Shown: positions 1 through 10,428 of the stretch, piece after piece | Position numbering within the stretch: position 1 is the first letter of the stretch | How the letters are laid out: the number at the start of each line of letters is the position of its first letter | Notes under the pieces: generated by a model | Database searches by the model: none | Seen by the model: only the letters and a program-made list of their open reading frames with translations | Told to the model about the DNA's origin: nothing | Made by a program: the position numbers and the translations under genes | Assembly: GCF_012927105.1 (NCBI RefSeq) | Contig: NZ_JABBFV010000006.1 | Location: 124,001 to 188,000, forward strand | DNA: 64,000 nucleotides | Direction: 5' to 3' | Source of the DNA: Sphingobium psychrophilum | GTDB lineage: Bacteria > Pseudomonadota > Alphaproteobacteria > Sphingomonadales > Sphingomonadaceae

Positions 1-82
1 TGCCATGATCGACCACGCCCGACAGCATGATCGCGGGAAATTCGAAATCCTTGGGGCCAAGCATCGGGGCAGTCATCAACAT
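1..82 (-). CDS. Unidentified protein, N-terminus only
   Basis: This is the first 27 residues of a gene that runs off the left edge, divergent from ruvA. An ATG at 82 is preceded by AAGGA seven bases upstream, which supports this start; in-frame ATGs follow at 76 and 64. The visible peptide begins MLMTAPMLGPKDFEFPAIML. Too little is present to assign a family. A resemblance to the start of a ClpP-like protease family was considered but is only an impression. Confidence 0.5.
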   Translation of the reverse strand, partial: MLMTAPMLGPKDFEFPAIMLSGVVDHG

Positions 83-222
83 GTTTGGGTCCTTGAGAGG
101 GAAAGTCGCGCTGCACTACGCATGGGACGGCAAAAGGTGCCGCGCTTTTGACTGGCGCGCGGCGCGACAGGCTGTAAAGAACAGATCATGACCAAAGGGC
201 GGGACGCCGAAGGGCAGGGCAG

Positions 223-831
223 ATGATCGCGAAACTCAAAGGGTTGCTGGACAGCACGGGCATCGACCACGCCATCATCGACGTGGGCGGCGTGGGCTAT
301 CTGGTCGGCGCGTCGTCGCGCACGCTCGCGGCTTTGGGGCCGGTCGGCGAAGCGGTGACGATCCATACCGAAATGCTGGTTGCGGCGGACTCGATCCGCC
401 TGGTCGGCTTCGCCCGCGCCGAGGAACGCGACTGGTATCGGCTGCTCACCCATGTCCAGGGCGTGGGTTCGCGCGTCGCGCTGGCGATCCTCTCCGCGCT
501 CGAACCGCTGGAACTACACCGCGCCGTGGCGATGGGGGACAAGGCGATGATCGCGCGGGCGAATGGCGTCGGCCCGAAGCTCGCCCAGCGCATCGTCAAT
601 GAATTGAAGGACAAGATCGGCACCGCGCCGGCGGGCGGCCCGATCGGCGTGGGGGGCGTGGTGGCGCTCCTGACCGGCAGCTTCGCCGCCGACGCCCTGT
701 CCGCGCTCCAGAATCTGGGCTTCAAGCCGCATGAGGCCAGCGTCGCCGTGGCGGCGGCGGAAGCGGACCTTGGCGAAGACGCAAGTCTGGACGCGCTGGT
801 GCGGCTGGCTTTGCGGAAGGCGGCGAAGTGA
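223..831 (+). CDS. ruvA: Holliday junction branch migration protein RuvA
   Basis: RuvA (202 aa, normal length) forms the tetramer that clamps the four-way junction and loads RuvB for branch migration in recombinational repair. The N-terminal OB-fold opening [11 protein letters not shown] with the following DVGGVGY segment is typical. Helix-hairpin-helix DNA-binding motifs follow ([11 protein letters not shown] near 77-87, and [17 protein letters not shown] near 112-128). A C-terminal RuvB-binding domain ends the protein. ruvC is not adjacent: the upstream 140 bases are non-coding and lead to a divergent gene. Unusually, a toxin-antitoxin pair lies between this gene and ruvB. Confidence 0.97.
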   Translation: MIAKLKGLLDSTGIDHAIIDVGGVGYLVGASSRTLAALGPVGEAVTIHTEMLVAADSIRLVGFARAEERDWYRLLTHVQGVGSRVALAILSALEPLELHRAVAMGDKAMIARANGVGPKLAQRIVNELKDKIGTAPAGGPIGVGGVVALLTGSFAADALSALQNLGFKPHEASVAVAAAEADLGEDASLDALVRLALRKAAK

Positions 832-874
832 TGAGCACATTGGCTTGCGACAGCAAAAGGCTTATGATCTGACC

Positions 875-1120
875 ATGGCAAATCTGAACGTTTCCATGCC
901 GCCGGCGCTTGAACAATGGGTCGACACCCGGCTCGCTCAAGGTCGATATGCGGATGCAGCTGACTATGTTCGCGACTTAATCCGGCGCGATCAAGAAGCG
1001 GCGGATGATGACACGCATTGGGTGCGCGGGAAGATTTTGGAAGGGTTTGCCTCCGGCGTGATCGATGCAGAACCCGAAGATGTCTTGAGAGAGATCATGG
1101 CGCGACTGCCGGATGCCTAA
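875..1120 (+). CDS. parD: ParD-like type II antitoxin
   Basis: An 81-residue protein beginning MANLNVSMPPALEQW, the ribbon-helix-helix pattern of ParD/CopG antitoxins. It is followed by a region rich in RYADAADYVRDLIRRDQ typical of ParD and an acidic C-terminal tail that would bind the toxin. The ATG at 875 is chosen because homology starts there; the frame is open upstream but overlaps ruvA out of frame. Its last 8 bases overlap the start of the toxin gene, as usual for such modules. ParD antitoxins normally repress their own operon through the N-terminal domain. The module sits between ruvA and ruvB. Confidence 0.88.
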   Translation: MANLNVSMPPALEQWVDTRLAQGRYADAADYVRDLIRRDQEAADDDTHWVRGKILEGFASGVIDAEPEDVLREIMARLPDA

Positions 1121-1415
1121 GATCAGGCTTACGGTCGCCGCGCAACAGGATCTCATCGCCATTCAGGATCGGGGACTTGATTTGTTCGGCCTGGATGCGG
1201 TTCGGTTACATATGCAAGGCTTTGAACATATTTTCACGCTCCTTCGCGCTCATCCGGCAGCAGGTGAAGCCAGACCCGATTATGGGGACGGCATTCGCGT
1301 GTTTTCGCATCGGCCACATCGCGTGCTGTATCATGTTGGCGAAACTGAAATCTTGATCGTGCGCGTCATTCATTCCGCGATGGATGCTATCGCCGCCTTG
1401 GGGCATACGAATTGA
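1113..1415 (+). CDS. parE: ParE/RelE-superfamily toxin
   Basis: A 100-residue basic protein with the ParE pattern: N-terminal [18 protein letters not shown], a [19 protein letters not shown] helix pair, [22 protein letters not shown], and a final [10 protein letters not shown] strand. ParE toxins usually inhibit DNA gyrase, although members of this fold may instead be RNases; the target here is inferred only. The gene overlaps parD by 8 bases. Its TGA stop (1413-1415) overlaps the TTG start of ruvB (1412-1414), so ribosomes finishing the toxin are positioned to start ruvB. Confidence 0.88.
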   Translation: MPKIRLTVAAQQDLIAIQDRGLDLFGLDAVRLHMQGFEHIFTLLRAHPAAGEARPDYGDGIRVFSHRPHRVLYHVGETEILIVRVIHSAMDAIAALGHTN

Positions 1416-2434
1416 CCGACGACGATCGCCTCCTCACCCCCGCGCGCCGTCCCGAGGATGTCGACGCGGCGCTGCGTCCGAAATCGCTCGACGAATTTAT
1501 CGGCCAGAAGGCTGCGCGCGAAAATTTGCGCATTTTCATTCAGGCGGCAAAATCGCGCGGCGATGCGCTTGATCATGTGCTGTTCTTTGGCCCGCCGGGC
1601 CTGGGCAAGACCACGCTGGCGCAGATCGTCGCCAAGGAAATGGGCGTGGGCTTTCGCGCGACATCCGGCCCGGTGATCGCCAAGTCGGGCGACCTGGCCG
1701 CCTTGCTCACCAATCTGGACGAGGGGGACGTCCTGTTCGTGGACGAAATCCACAGGCTCAGTCCCGCGGTCGAGGAGGTTCTCTATCCGGCGATGGAGGA
1801 CCGCGCGCTCGACCTGATGATCGGGGAGGGGCCATCCGCCCGATCCGTGCGCATCGACCTGCCGCGCTTCACCCTGGTCGGCGCGACCACGCGGCAGGGC
1901 TTACTCACCACCCCCCTGCGCGACCGTTTCGGCATCCCGGTGCGGTTGCAATTCTACACCGTCGAGGAGTTGGAACTGGTCGTGCGCCGCGCCGCGCGGC
2001 TGCTTGACCTGGCCATCACGCCCGACGGCGCGGTGGAAATCGCCCGCCGGTCGCGCGGTACTCCGCGCATCGCCGGGCGCCTGCTGCGCCGGGTGCGCGA
2101 TTTTGCCAATGTCGCGGGCGTCGCCGCCGTCGATGCCAAGGTCGCCGACGCTTCGCTCATGCGGCTGGAAGTCGATCATCTCGGCCTCGACCTGATGGAC
2201 CGCCGTTACCTGATGATGATCGCCGATATCTATCGCGGCGGGCCGGTGGGCGTCGAAACGCTGGCCGCAGGCCTTTCCGAAGCGCGCGACACGATCGAGG
2301 AAGTGGTCGAGCCCTATCTGATCCAACTGGGCCTTATCGCGCGCACCGCGCGCGGCCGCTGTCTCAATGGTCCCGGCTGGAAGCATCTGGGCCTCAATCC
2401 GCCGGCGGGGTCGCAGGACGGACTTTTCGAATAG
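1412..2434 (+). CDS. ruvB: Holliday junction DNA helicase RuvB
   Basis: RuvB (340 aa) is the hexameric AAA+ motor that drives branch migration with RuvA. Walker A GPPGLGKT is at 60-67, Walker B DEIH at 111-114, sensor GATTRQG and the arginine-finger region LRDRFGIP follow, and a winged-helix C-terminal domain closes the protein. The start is TTG at 1412, overlapping the stop of the toxin gene; no other initiation codon fits the conserved N-terminus, so translation is probably coupled to parE. Length and motifs are complete, so the gene appears functional despite the insertion upstream. Confidence 0.97.
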   Translation: MTDDDRLLTPARRPEDVDAALRPKSLDEFIGQKAARENLRIFIQAAKSRGDALDHVLFFGPPGLGKTTLAQIVAKEMGVGFRATSGPVIAKSGDLAALLTNLDEGDVLFVDEIHRLSPAVEEVLYPAMEDRALDLMIGEGPSARSVRIDLPRFTLVGATTRQGLLTTPLRDRFGIPVRLQFYTVEELELVVRRAARLLDLAITPDGAVEIARRSRGTPRIAGRLLRRVRDFANVAGVAAVDAKVADASLMRLEVDHLGLDLMDRRYLMMIADIYRGGPVGVETLAAGLSEARDTIEEVVEPYLIQLGLIARTARGRCLNGPGWKHLGLNPPAGSQDGLFE

Positions 2435-2536
2435 GAGAGCATTCAAAACCGATGGCCGTTACGGCAGGGCGAAGCTATAGCCTTGTCCAACGCTTAGGCG
2501 CGCATCAGATGCGCCGGAAACCGCAGGAGTCGAGCC

Positions 2537-4315
2537 TTGAGGGCCATCGAGAAATTTCCCAACCTCGTCACCATGTTCTTCGCCCGCGCGGCGGAAAAGG
2601 GGAATGCGCCCTTCCTCTGGCACAAGAGCGGCGGCGCTTGGCATAGCCAAAGCTGGGCCGAGGTCGCGCAGCAGGTCGCGTCGCTCGCCGCCGCGCTCAA
2701 GGCGCAGGGATTGAAGCCCGGCGACCCGGTGATGCTGGTCAGCGAAAACCGGCCGGAATTCTGCGTCGCCGACCTGGCGGTCATGGCCGCGGGCTGCATC
2801 ACCGTGCCGACCTACACCACCAACACCACGCGCGATCACCAGCATATCCTGACTGACAGCGGCGCTCGTGCGGTGATCGTGTCGACCGCCAAGCTGGCGC
2901 AGGCGCTGATGCCCGCCGTAGTCCGCTCGCAGGCCAGCTTCATTATCGGTATGGAGCCGCTGCGCGGGGCGCAGGGGACATGCGCCTGCCATTTGTGGAG
3001 CGACTTGCTCGCCGCGTATCCTGCCGACGTGGACGCGATCGCCGCGGCCCAAACCGCGACCCGCAATGATCAGGCCTGCATCATCTACACCAGTGGCACC
3101 GGCGGTGCCCCGCGCGGGGTGATGCAACATCATGGCGCGATCCTGGCCAATGTGGAGGGCGCGGGAACGATCGTCGCGGAGGATTTCGGCTGGGGGGAGG
3201 AGGTTTTCCTATCCTTCCTGCCGCTGTCCCACGCTTATGAACATAGCGGGGGGCAGTTCCTCCCCATGCTGCTGGGCGGGCAGATCTATTATGCGGAAGG
3301 GTTGGAAAAGCTCGCTTCCAATATAGAGGAAGCGCGCCCGACGATCATGGTCGTGGTCCCCCGTCTGTTCGAAGTGCTGCGCACCCGCATCCTCAAGTCT
3401 ATCGAGAAGCAGGGCAAATTCCCGACCTATCTGCTGGCCCAGGCGCTGCGCATCGCGTCCAAGGAGCAGGGGGGCAAGACATCGGTGCTCGACCTGCCGA
3501 TGAAGCTGCTACTCTCACGCACGCTTGTCCCTAAGATCCGCGCGCGCTTTGGCGGGCGGCTAAAGGCCTTGGTGTCGGGCGGCGCGCCGCTCAATCCGGA
3601 CGTCGGCCTGTTCTTCCACGCCATGGGGCTGACCCTGCTCCAGGGCTATGGCCAGACCGAAGCCGGCCCGGTGGTCAGTTGCAACCGCCCCGCCGCGGGC
3701 ATCGCCATGGACACGGTCGGCCCACCGCTCGACGGGGTCGAGGTACGGATCGCTGAGGATGGCGAGATATTGGTTCGCGGCGAACTGGTCATGCACGGCT
3801 ATTGGCGCAACCCGGCCGAAACAGAGAAAGCGTTGAAGGACGGCTGGCTCCACACCGGCGACATCGGCGAATTCGACGCGAAGGGCCGCATCCGCATCAC
3901 CGACCGCAAGAAGGATCTTATCGTCAACGACAAGGGCGACAATGTCTCGCCGCAGAAGGTCGAAGGGATGCTGACGCTGCAGAGCGAGATCGGCCAGGCG
4001 ATGGTGCATGGCGATCGTCGCCCCTATCTGGTCGGGCTGGTCGTGCCCGACGCCGAATGGACCCGCGAATGGGCGGCGGCGCAGGAGGGGGTGATCGAAG
4101 GCTTAGAGGCCAACCCGGCTTATATGGCGGCGCTACGCGCGGCGGTGGACCGGGTGAATGACGACCTGTCGGTGATCGAGCGCGTGCGTCGCTTCATCCT
4201 GGCGGATGAGCCGTTCGGAATCGACAATGAGGAAATGACGCCGTCGATGAAGATCAGGCGGCATGTGATCCGCAAGCGTTATGCCGACCGGTTGGATGGG
4301 TTGTATAAGGGGTAG
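2537..4315 (+). CDS. Long-chain fatty acid--CoA ligase (AMP-forming)
   Basis: A 592-residue adenylate-forming enzyme that activates a fatty acid to acyl-AMP and then acyl-CoA, at the membrane or in the cytoplasm. The TTG start at 2537 is supported by AGGAG seven bases upstream. The phosphate-binding loop YTSGTGGAPRGV (184-195) departs from the usual YTSGTTGxPKGV at two positions, including Lys to Arg. The GYGQTEAG adenine motif, the WLHTGDIG/ITDRKKD hinge and a C-terminal TPSMKIRRHVIRKRY segment with the expected catalytic lysine are present. The FadD15-like C-terminus suggests long-chain substrates, but specificity cannot be read from sequence. Confidence 0.9.
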   Translation: MRAIEKFPNLVTMFFARAAEKGNAPFLWHKSGGAWHSQSWAEVAQQVASLAAALKAQGLKPGDPVMLVSENRPEFCVADLAVMAAGCITVPTYTTNTTRDHQHILTDSGARAVIVSTAKLAQALMPAVVRSQASFIIGMEPLRGAQGTCACHLWSDLLAAYPADVDAIAAAQTATRNDQACIIYTSGTGGAPRGVMQHHGAILANVEGAGTIVAEDFGWGEEVFLSFLPLSHAYEHSGGQFLPMLLGGQIYYAEGLEKLASNIEEARPTIMVVVPRLFEVLRTRILKSIEKQGKFPTYLLAQALRIASKEQGGKTSVLDLPMKLLLSRTLVPKIRARFGGRLKALVSGGAPLNPDVGLFFHAMGLTLLQGYGQTEAGPVVSCNRPAAGIAMDTVGPPLDGVEVRIAEDGEILVRGELVMHGYWRNPAETEKALKDGWLHTGDIGEFDAKGRIRITDRKKDLIVNDKGDNVSPQKVEGMLTLQSEIGQAMVHGDRRPYLVGLVVPDAEWTREWAAAQEGVIEGLEANPAYMAALRAAVDRVNDDLSVIERVRRFILADEPFGIDNEEMTPSMKIRRHVIRKRYADRLDGLYKG

Positions 4316-4318
4316 GGA

Positions 4319-4540
4319 TCAGGCGGCGTAGATTGCCGGGCGATAGCGCGCTTCGGGGATAGGGAAACCCCGATCTTGCGCGACAGCCAACCAGCCCTCA
4401 ATTGCATCGTTGATATTGGAGAGCGCTTGCGCTCGTGTATCCCCGTGCGCCGAGCAGGGTTTTAAGTCTGGCGCGTCCGCAATCCAGCACTCGTCTTCGG
4501 CGGACCAAAAAAGATTGATGTGATAATGTGGCTCGTTCAT
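4319..4540 (-). CDS. hicB: HicB-family antitoxin
   Basis: A 73-residue protein with the partial RNase H-like fold of HicB: YHINLFWSAEDECWIADAPDLKPCSAHGDT, then QALSNINDAIEGWLAVAQDRG. Such proteins neutralise HicA mRNA interferases. No separate DNA-binding domain follows, so this is the short form of HicB. Its ATG overlaps the end of hicA by four bases (ATGA), consistent with one operon read on the minus strand and toxin-first order. Confidence 0.88.
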   Translation of the reverse strand: MNEPHYHINLFWSAEDECWIADAPDLKPCSAHGDTRAQALSNINDAIEGWLAVAQDRGFPIPEARYRPAIYAA

Positions 4541-4788
4541 TCTTCGATATATAGGCCGTAGGCTTCTACCAGTTCAAGCAATTCTCGGATTTGATAGCGT
4601 TTGGCATCTTTGCCATCGGGCTGAACGGGAAAAGATCGCGGGACGTTGGAATGCACATATTGGCGATGGCTGCCGGTTGTACGGTCCAGTTCGAAGCCAG
4701 GCGCGCGAAGCAGGCGCTCAAGATCACGGAATGTAAGAGAGCGATTGCCCTGCAGCAGGCGTTCGAGCAGTTTGGTGGGTTTGACCAT
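4537..4788 (-). CDS. hicA: HicA-family mRNA interferase toxin
   Basis: An 83-residue protein whose C-terminal part carries the dsRBD-like HicA signature FRDLERLLRAPGFELDRTTGSHRQYVH, with the catalytic His in GSH, then RSFPVQPDGKDAKRYQIRELLE. HicA enzymes cleave mRNA independently of the ribosome. The ATG at 4788 is chosen because GAGG lies eight bases upstream; the frame remains open further upstream but without homology. The protein is longer than the usual roughly 60 aa because of an N-terminal helix (MVKPTKLLERLLQGN). It overlaps hicB and lies 70 bases downstream of the RAMA-domain gene. Confidence 0.87.
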   Translation of the reverse strand: MVKPTKLLERLLQGNRSLTFRDLERLLRAPGFELDRTTGSHRQYVHSNVPRSFPVQPDGKDAKRYQIRELLELVEAYGLYIEE

Positions 4789-4858
4789 TATGGATGCCTC
4801 GTAGAGGATATACCCCGTCTTGCCCCGGTCATCTCGGTTTCGGGAGTGATGGAGCAGA

Positions 4859-5308
4859 TCACGAGCTTTGTCCGGTAATGGAATCCAGCTTGCGCCAAAA
4901 TGTATCGACCGGGCGACGAGCTTCCCAGAAGCGGAGACCGTTGACGTTGTTGCCGGTGATAGCGCGGGCTGCGGAGGAGGGGCTGGAATGTTCTTGCCCC
5001 TTTTCGTCAATCCATCTTCCGCCTTCTATTCTGGCCTGAAACTCTTGCCCTTTATAACGGGCGCGCAGCCCTGTGCCGTCGGGCAGGATCAGGCCACGCG
5101 AGTAAAATTCGCCCATCAGCCTGCGGAAACTGCGATTTACATCGTTGAGCGGTTCACCATCTTCGATGCCTCTTTCAGCATCGCGATCTGCTTCAATCGG
5201 CGAATCAAGCGCTAATAGTTCTCTTATTACGTCGTCAAAGCTATGCCCTTCATAACGCAATCTATCGGTAAGGGCTTTGAAAACGTCAAGGCTGACGTCA
5301 ATATGCAT
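4859..5308 (-). CDS. RHH/SeqA-N-like + RAMA domain protein
   Basis: A 149-residue two-part protein of unknown function. Residues 1-32 (MHIDVSLDVFKALTDRLRYE...) look like a short strand plus two helices, similar in shape to ribbon-helix-helix proteins and the oligomerisation domain of SeqA. Residues about 75-135 match the RAMA domain pattern: [43 protein letters not shown] domains are associated with restriction and DNA-modification proteins and are proposed to read modified DNA. The gene follows uvrB by 57 bases and precedes hicA, all on the minus strand. The N-terminal assignment is weaker than the RAMA one. A stand-alone nucleoid- or methylation-sensing protein is possible but unproven. Confidence 0.72.
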   Translation of the reverse strand: MHIDVSLDVFKALTDRLRYEGHSFDDVIRELLALDSPIEADRDAERGIEDGEPLNDVNRSFRRLMGEFYSRGLILPDGTGLRARYKGQEFQARIEGGRWIDEKGQEHSSPSSAARAITGNNVNGLRFWEARRPVDTFWRKLDSITGQSS

Positions 5309-5336
5309 CGTGATCTCACATCAAATGGGAAATCAC

Positions 5337-5365
5337 TAATAGCACTAAAATAGCTATTTTGGAAG

Positions 5366-5370
<5 letters not shown>
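5337..5370 (-). promoter_or_regulatory. AT-rich operator-like repeats upstream of RAMA-hicAB
   Basis: The 57-base gap between uvrB and the RAMA gene contains a perfect 14-base palindrome AAAATAGCTATTTT (5347-5360), with further AATAGC and GCTATT copies on either side. It is markedly AT-rich for this genome. Position directly upstream of a gene followed by a toxin-antitoxin pair suggests an autoregulatory operator; a bidirectional terminator for uvrB is the alternative. No binding protein can be named from sequence. Confidence 0.4.
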
Positions 5371-7549
<2,179 letters not shown>

Positions 7550-7589
7550 GAAGCGAATATGGGGCCTTTGTGCGCAGGCGCAATCGGGA

Positions 7590-8018
7590 TCAGGGCTTCA
7601 GTTCGAACGCGGTCCTGGGCATGGGCGGATAGACCACCGGCTTGTCTCCGAAACGCGCGCGTAATGCCGCCTGGCGGCGTTCGTCATCGATCACTTCGAC
7701 GTCCACCTCGTCAGGGTAACGGTAGTTGATCTCGAACTTTCCATCCTTGATCTCATATTCCAGGATGGACCAGCGCTTGATGCCGCCTTCCGCCGACTCG
7801 GCATACCAGGCTTCCCAAAGGAGATCGGAAAGAAGCCTGCTGCCGTCGAGGTTTCGGATTTGATTTCCTTCATCCTTGAAGACATTGGGACTGATCCATC
7901 GGTCGCCAACTTCAACGTAAAGGAAAATGCCATCGGGATCGCCGCCGACGATATTGACCAGCTCCACGCCGATCTCGTTGTAAAGCGGCCCCAGAATGTC
8001 GAACTTATCTTTTGCCAT
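7590..8018 (-). CDS. YezG/DUF600-like immunity protein
   Basis: An acidic 142-residue protein beginning [17 protein letters not shown], with an [22 protein letters not shown] segment resembling the YezG (DUF600) immunity family. It overlaps the end of the nuclease toxin gene by 14 bases and has an AAAGG site upstream of the ATG at 8018, so it belongs to the same operon. In Bacillus the related YezG protects against the YeeF DNase. By position and composition this is the cognate immunity protein for the upstream nuclease. The family match is judged by eye and is moderate. Confidence 0.65.
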   Translation of the reverse strand: MAKDKFDILGPLYNEIGVELVNIVGGDPDGIFLYVEVGDRWISPNVFKDEGNQIRNLDGSRLLSDLLWEAWYAESAEGGIKRWSILEYEIKDGKFEINYRYPDEVDVEVIDDERRQAALRARFGDKPVVYPPMPRTAFELKP

Positions 8019-9011
8019 CTTCGGCGCCTTTCGCTTCGTTCGGGAATTTCTTTCTGAATTTTTTGCCGTTGATTTCCCAGATGACATTGAGCTGGTAGGG
8101 TCGCTGCGAAGTTCCTTCATAGAGCGGCTCGATGTCCACGAACACCTTATGTCCAGCGCGCAATTCCCTGGCCCAGGAATCTTCCATGGCGCGATAGCTG
8201 CCGCGGTTGAAATTGGCATTCTGGGCGAAATGGTTGAAGCGATCGCTGGGGCCATTGAAGCGAGCAGCGATGAAATGACCACCATCGTCGCCGCCACGCC
8301 TGTTGGGCTTGCCTGCCTGCGCCTGATTGCGGCGCGATCGCTTAGGCGAAACGGCCAGCGATAATTGGACATATGTGCGCCGGTTACGCGCAATGATGTC
8401 GATATGGAAATCATAGCCATTCTTGCTCTCCCTCTGCCAGTTTGTGTCGAGGATCTGGCTCACCAGCGTGGGTGGATTGGCGACGTCCGGCGGCAATCTG
8501 CCGTCATGCGTCTCCAGATAATGGTCGAGCGCCAGAAACCTGTTCTTCGCCGCGCGGCCCGCATCCAGATAGGCTTGGTGCGGAAGCTTGATCTGTTGGC
8601 CGATCTGGAGCGGCTGACCGACCGACTGCCCGTTGAGCCACGCCAGATCGCGGGCGCTCAGCCCCTGTGCGTCGCGCAGCGATCCGAGACAAGGAATCCC
8701 CCGGGCCGCACGGTGTACAGCGCGTAATTGTCGGGATGATCGGCGCGGGTGCGGTTGCGGTCGGGCACACCCGATCCATCGTTTCGTCCGGGCGGAGCGG
8801 GCGCTTTGGGCGGACGCGCCATCCTCGCCTTATCCGGGCTGCTGCCACCGCCTGCGGGGACATAACGCCCTTGTCCCGCAAAGGTGAAGCGCCCGTCCTC
8901 CTCGTCATGCCAAGGGTTGAATTTCACCTCGACTGCGGTTGGGGCGATCCTGCGCCCGGTCCGCAGATACAGGCTGAAGGCCGTCAGTTCGCCCGATATA
9001 GTCCGCTGCAT
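8005..9011 (-). pseudogene. LysM + DNA/RNA non-specific endonuclease toxin, two frameshifts
   Basis: Read in three successive frames this is one polymorphic-toxin gene. It starts at the ATG at 9011 (GGGGGGAG five bases upstream) with FNPWHDEEDGRFTFAGQGRY and a proline-rich linker, then enters a LysM domain (YTVRPG | DSLSRIAARRTG | LSARDLAWLNGQ...LQIGQQIKLP). The C-terminal nuclease has GGDDGGHFIAARFNGP, with the DGGH catalytic motif of the Endonuclea_NS_2 family. The LysM region is broken twice by an extra base: in a five-C run at 8698-8702 and in a four-C run at 8662-8665 (plus-strand sense). Removing one base at each restores a complete protein. It is either recently inactivated or affected by sequence error. 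The downstream immunity gene is intact. Confidence 0.75.
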
Positions 9012-9157
9012 CAAAACTCCCCCCAAAGTTCGATGAAGTCCCCTAGCAGCTCAATAAGAACAAATCAAGAACATATAATCCGTGCATCCTGTCATTGAAC
9101 CCCCGCGCGGCGCTGTTATGATCGCCGCAACAGCAGGGAAAACAGGAAGGAATGATC

Positions 9158-9721
9158 ATGCGCCGGACAGTCTTGACGCTCGCGGTTTTGACGATCGGCC
9201 TTGCTGCCTGCAGCGAAAAGCCCGGCGACAAGACGGGCAATATCGCCGCAACCGACGCCATGAGTAAGCAAGAGGTGAAGGCGCAGGTCGACAAGGTGCA
9301 ACTCAAGCCCGGCCAGTGGGAGGGTCGCTTTACCGTCAAGGATCTGGACCTTGGCAACATGCCCGGCGCGCCCGCGAACATGAAGGAGCAGATGAAGAGC
9401 GCGATGAACCAGACCGCGCTCAAATATTGCGTCACGCCCGAGCAGGCCGCGAACCCGAGCGGCGAGATGTTCGCGGGGCAGGAGAATAAGAACTGCACCT
9501 ATGGCGGGTTCGAGGCGAAGGGCGGCACGGTGAAGGGGCAGGTGTCGTGCAAGTCGCAGGGCGGCACGATGAACGCCACCATGTCCGGTACTTATGCGCC
9601 CGAAAACTACGCGATGGACATGGACATGAAGATGGTGGGCGGCCCGCAGGGCATGACCATGGCGATGACCGCCCGGTCGGAGGGCAAGTGGATCGGGCCG
9701 ACGTGCGTGGCCGACAAATAA
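9158..9721 (+). CDS. DUF3617 family lipoprotein
   Basis: A roughly 187-residue exported protein. The signal peptide MRRTVLTLAVLTIGLAAC ends in a lipobox with Cys18, predicting attachment to a membrane. The mature part has the DUF3617 pattern: LKPGQWEGRFTVKDLDL, ALKYCVTPEQA, ENKNCTYGGFEAKGGTVKGQVSC, and a Met-rich GTMNATMSGTYAPENYAMDMDMKM region. The ATG at 9158 is preferred to the one at 9152 because AGGAAGG then lies seven bases upstream. Paired cysteines suggest disulfides in the periplasm. Its function is unknown. A second DUF3617-like gene follows at 9888. Confidence 0.85.
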   Translation: MRRTVLTLAVLTIGLAACSEKPGDKTGNIAATDAMSKQEVKAQVDKVQLKPGQWEGRFTVKDLDLGNMPGAPANMKEQMKSAMNQTALKYCVTPEQAANPSGEMFAGQENKNCTYGGFEAKGGTVKGQVSCKSQGGTMNATMSGTYAPENYAMDMDMKMVGGPQGMTMAMTARSEGKWIGPTCVADK

Positions 9722-9887
9722 TTGCGCCGCGCCATGGCTGAGGCGTCAGCCGCCCGATTTCCAAGCCCCCACCCGCCGCCGCCGATAATCGTGCGCATGC
9801 GTCATTTCCGCTTGCGCTTTGGCGATGGCGGGTAGAGCCTTGGTGCCGTTCCGATCAGAGAACAGCGACAAGACAGGGGACGAGGAT

Positions 9888-10394
9888 ATGCACATGAAAC
9901 TGCTGGCGGCGGTGCCGCTCGGGTTGACCCTTGGCCTTGGCGCCTGTGGCGGCGATCCGGCCCCTGCACCCCAGGCGGAGGACGCGCCGGTGCTGATGCA
10001 GGCGGGCGAATGGACGATCATCCGCAAGACGACCGGTTACAACACTCCCACCGTCACGCCGGCCGAATATCAGGCCGCGCTCAAGCAGATCGGCGAAGAT
10101 AAATTGTGCATCGCCGTCGATGCGCAGGGCGTGCCCGACGCCGATGCGCTGGCGGGCAAGGACGGCACGGCCTGCACCTACAAAGACAAGATGGTGCGCA
10201 AGGGGCGTCTGATCGCCACCCTGTCCTGCACCGCCGGGACCGGCACGTCGGAAATCGTGGTGGAGGGCAATTATACCGCCGACACGCTGACACTGGGCGC
10301 CACCATGACCAAGATGCAGGGTGGCAGCGCGGTGCTGCGCACGACCCATGACGTCACCGGCAAGCGGGTCGGGGATTGCCCCAAGCCGGGCTGA
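9888..10394 (+). CDS. DUF3617-like lipoprotein
   Basis: A 168-residue protein beginning MHMKLLAAVPLGLTLGLGACGG, a signal peptide with lipobox LGAC. The mature part, MQAGEWTIIRKTTGYNTPTVTPAEY, KLCIAVDAQGVPDADALAGKDGTACTYKD and IATLSCTAGTGTSEIVVEGNYTADTLTLGATMTKMQG, follows the same plan as the upstream DUF3617 protein with conserved cysteine spacing. GGGGA seven bases before the ATG at 9888 supports this start; the ATG at 9894 is also possible. It is probably an ancient tandem duplicate of the preceding gene. Function unknown. Confidence 0.8.
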   Translation: MHMKLLAAVPLGLTLGLGACGGDPAPAPQAEDAPVLMQAGEWTIIRKTTGYNTPTVTPAEYQAALKQIGEDKLCIAVDAQGVPDADALAGKDGTACTYKDKMVRKGRLIATLSCTAGTGTSEIVVEGNYTADTLTLGATMTKMQGGSAVLRTTHDVTGKRVGDCPKPG

Positions 10395-10428
10395 ACCGCG
10401 CGTCGGGCGGGCGGCCGAACCCTGACGC

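Noticed and set aside
2452..2646. Short open frame between ruvB and the ligase
   Set aside because: It overlaps the ligase start out of frame and has no recognisable protein; the ligase has a clear ribosome site.
8662..8702. Programmed ribosomal frameshifting in the nuclease toxin
   Set aside because: Two shifts within about 35 bases in the middle of a LysM domain, with no slippery-site and pseudoknot arrangement, fit mutation or sequence error better.
8504..8908. Separate small gene on the minus strand
   Set aside because: It is the middle segment of the frameshifted LysM-nuclease gene and contains half of its LysM motif.
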